Below are positions 38,733 to 39,547 of a DNA stretch of 39,547 nt, piece by piece. A program made the position numbers and the translations under genes. A model generated the notes under the pieces. That model made no database searches. It was not told the DNA's origin and was given only the letters and a program-made list of their open reading frames with translations. How positions within the stretch are numbered: position 1 is the first letter of the stretch; each line of letters begins with the position of its first letter. Origin of the DNA: a virus; IMG/VR virus record IMGVR_UViG_3300046001_010713, positions 1-39,547 of that record; one strand, 5' to 3'.

Positions 38733-39083
38733 TTATTCATTAACAAACTCTACAGTTGCAGAAATATAATACTGTCCTCCTTGTTTCCCTATAAACCCTG
38801 GAGAACAAGGGCAAGTACAACCACATTTTTGTCTCCAACCCCATTCTTCATTTTTTACTGCTTCATAAACATTAGGAAATTCTTCCTTTAGTTTTTCAAT
38901 AACAACAGGGATTACTTCTGTTTTCCAAACCTTAGATGGGCGATCATGTCTGTTAAATAAATTGTCTAGGACAGTTTCATTTTCAGGCCAAATATAAAGT
39001 TTGTTTGATCCTTTATACGGTTCGTTTTTTCTGGTGTGGTACGGTTCGTACTCGGCTTTTAAGCCTTTAATTGTAAATTTCAT
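38733..39083 (-). CDS. Hypothetical protein with Cys cluster
   Basis: 116 residues. Near the C-terminus is a dense Cys run (WRQKCGCTCPCSPGFIG) that could bind a metal, followed by QYYISATVEFV. The N-terminal half is basic (MKFTIKGLKAEYEPYHTRKN). I recall similar Cys-run proteins in phages without function. First gene of a two-gene unit. Confidence 0.72.
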   Translation of the reverse strand: MKFTIKGLKAEYEPYHTRKNEPYKGSNKLYIWPENETVLDNLFNRHDRPSKVWKTEVIPVVIEKLKEEFPNVYEAVKNEEWGWRQKCGCTCPCSPGFIGKQGGQYYISATVEFVNE

Positions 39084-39098
39084 AACCTTTTATTTATA

Positions 39099-39129
39099 TG
39101 AATGTAAGAACAAAAATTGGGTTAACAAC
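39099..39129 (-). promoter_or_regulatory. Host-type promoter
   Basis: GTTG (39126-39129), 19 bases, then TACATTCA (39099-39106). Weaker boxes than the consensus, with the -33 part inside the upstream gene. Confidence 0.4.
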
Positions 39130-39484
39130 AGTCACCCCAATCTTGTCTAATCCTAAAACCTAAAATTGTCGATAGTATTATATCTTCCTGTTCAAATAAA
39201 GCATTTCCAGGAGCATCATCATCAGCAATTGTTAGTATTTCAGATATACTAACAGCCTTATTTACTTTCTCGATTTGTTTTTCACTTATGTTTTCTGATG
39301 TTCGAATCATATCAGCAAACATTTCAACATCAGCTAAGCAATCATTATTGGCTGCGTTTTTAATTTCATTCATCATGTCTGTACAAAAATCATAACTTGA
39401 TCTTTTAATTAGATCAATTACTTGCCTTTTAGCAACATTTAAATTATACTTTTTTTCAAGTACTTGGGGTTTTTTCTTTGCCAT
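39122..39484 (-). CDS. Hypothetical helical protein
   Basis: 120 residues, helical and charged (NVAKRQVIDLIKRSSYDFCT; ISEKQIEKVNKAVSISEILT), ending in DWGDCC. No family is recognised. It is the rightmost complete gene. Confidence 0.7.
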   Translation of the reverse strand: MAKKKPQVLEKKYNLNVAKRQVIDLIKRSSYDFCTDMMNEIKNAANNDCLADVEMFADMIRTSENISEKQIEKVNKAVSISEILTIADDDAPGNALFEQEDIILSTILGFRIRQDWGDCC

Positions 39485-39504
39485 AACCTTTATTTTTATT
39501 TAGA

Positions 39505-39534
39505 TAAATGTATGAAAGAAAATTTAGTTTCTAA
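39505..39534 (-). promoter_or_regulatory. Host-type promoter
   Basis: TTAG (39531-39534), 18 bases, then TACATTTA (39505-39512), followed by the AAAATAAAGGTTATG leader. Confidence 0.5.
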
Positions 39535-39547
39535 ATTACCACTTGTG

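Overview
The window is an internal segment of a tailed-phage genome, T4-like in its conserved genes, and its likely host is a member of the Bacteroidota. It is AT-rich and nearly every gene lies on the minus strand, so it reads from high to low coordinates. T4-type functions recognisable by sequence are a gp6-like baseplate wedge protein, a gp25-like wedge protein, a gp55-like late sigma factor and a DnaG/gp61-type primase. The host assignment rests on three things: many minus-strand leaders match the Bacteroidota promoter layout (-33 TTTG, about 19 bases, -7 TAnnTTT) without Shine-Dalgarno sequences; the phage carries an outer-membrane beta-barrel protein with a Bacteroidota-style signal peptide; and its structural proteins are of a kind I associate with flavobacterial phages. 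Capsid, portal, terminase and DNA polymerase genes are not here, so the genome continues on both sides.

Right arm (about 31.3-39.5 kb): an early/accessory region of small genes, mostly of unknown function. They stand singly or in pairs, each unit behind a near-identical promoter-leader cassette, often with a stem-loop terminator overlapping it. It holds a tRNA-like gene, a C39-type cysteine-peptidase-like protein, an AT-hook protein, a 42-residue lipoprotein, two unusual GC-rich islands (one behind a promoter pointing the opposite way) and a 584-base gene-free stretch with DnaA-box-like tandem repeats.

Junction (about 29.4-31.3 kb): a T5orf172-type GIY-YIG protein, small genes and, behind a host-type promoter, two small coiled-coil or membrane proteins and the gp55-like late sigma factor. 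Centre (28.7-8.4 kb): the tail and baseplate module, from a hub-like protein through gp25, gp6, a 1531-residue structural protein and several Bacteroidota-phage structural proteins to a 1612-residue Thr/Pro/Ser-repeat fibre-like protein and its small relative. Operons here begin after a recurrent ATATTTAT element (coding strand) with no -33 box, a candidate late promoter for the gp55-like sigma.

Left arm (8.4-0 kb): a GIY-YIG nuclease, then the primase and a PD-(D/E)XK nuclease behind their own host-type promoter, then an outer-membrane beta-barrel protein ending in a strong terminator. After it comes a block of genes starting with a fusion of an HExxH metalloprotease-like domain to an ADP-ribosyltransferase-like domain. 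Several of the following proteins begin with a short amphipathic segment containing a (L/I)xE site, which resembles the capsid-targeting peptides of T4 internal proteins. I infer, but cannot prove, that this block encodes proteins carried in the virion and delivered into the host.
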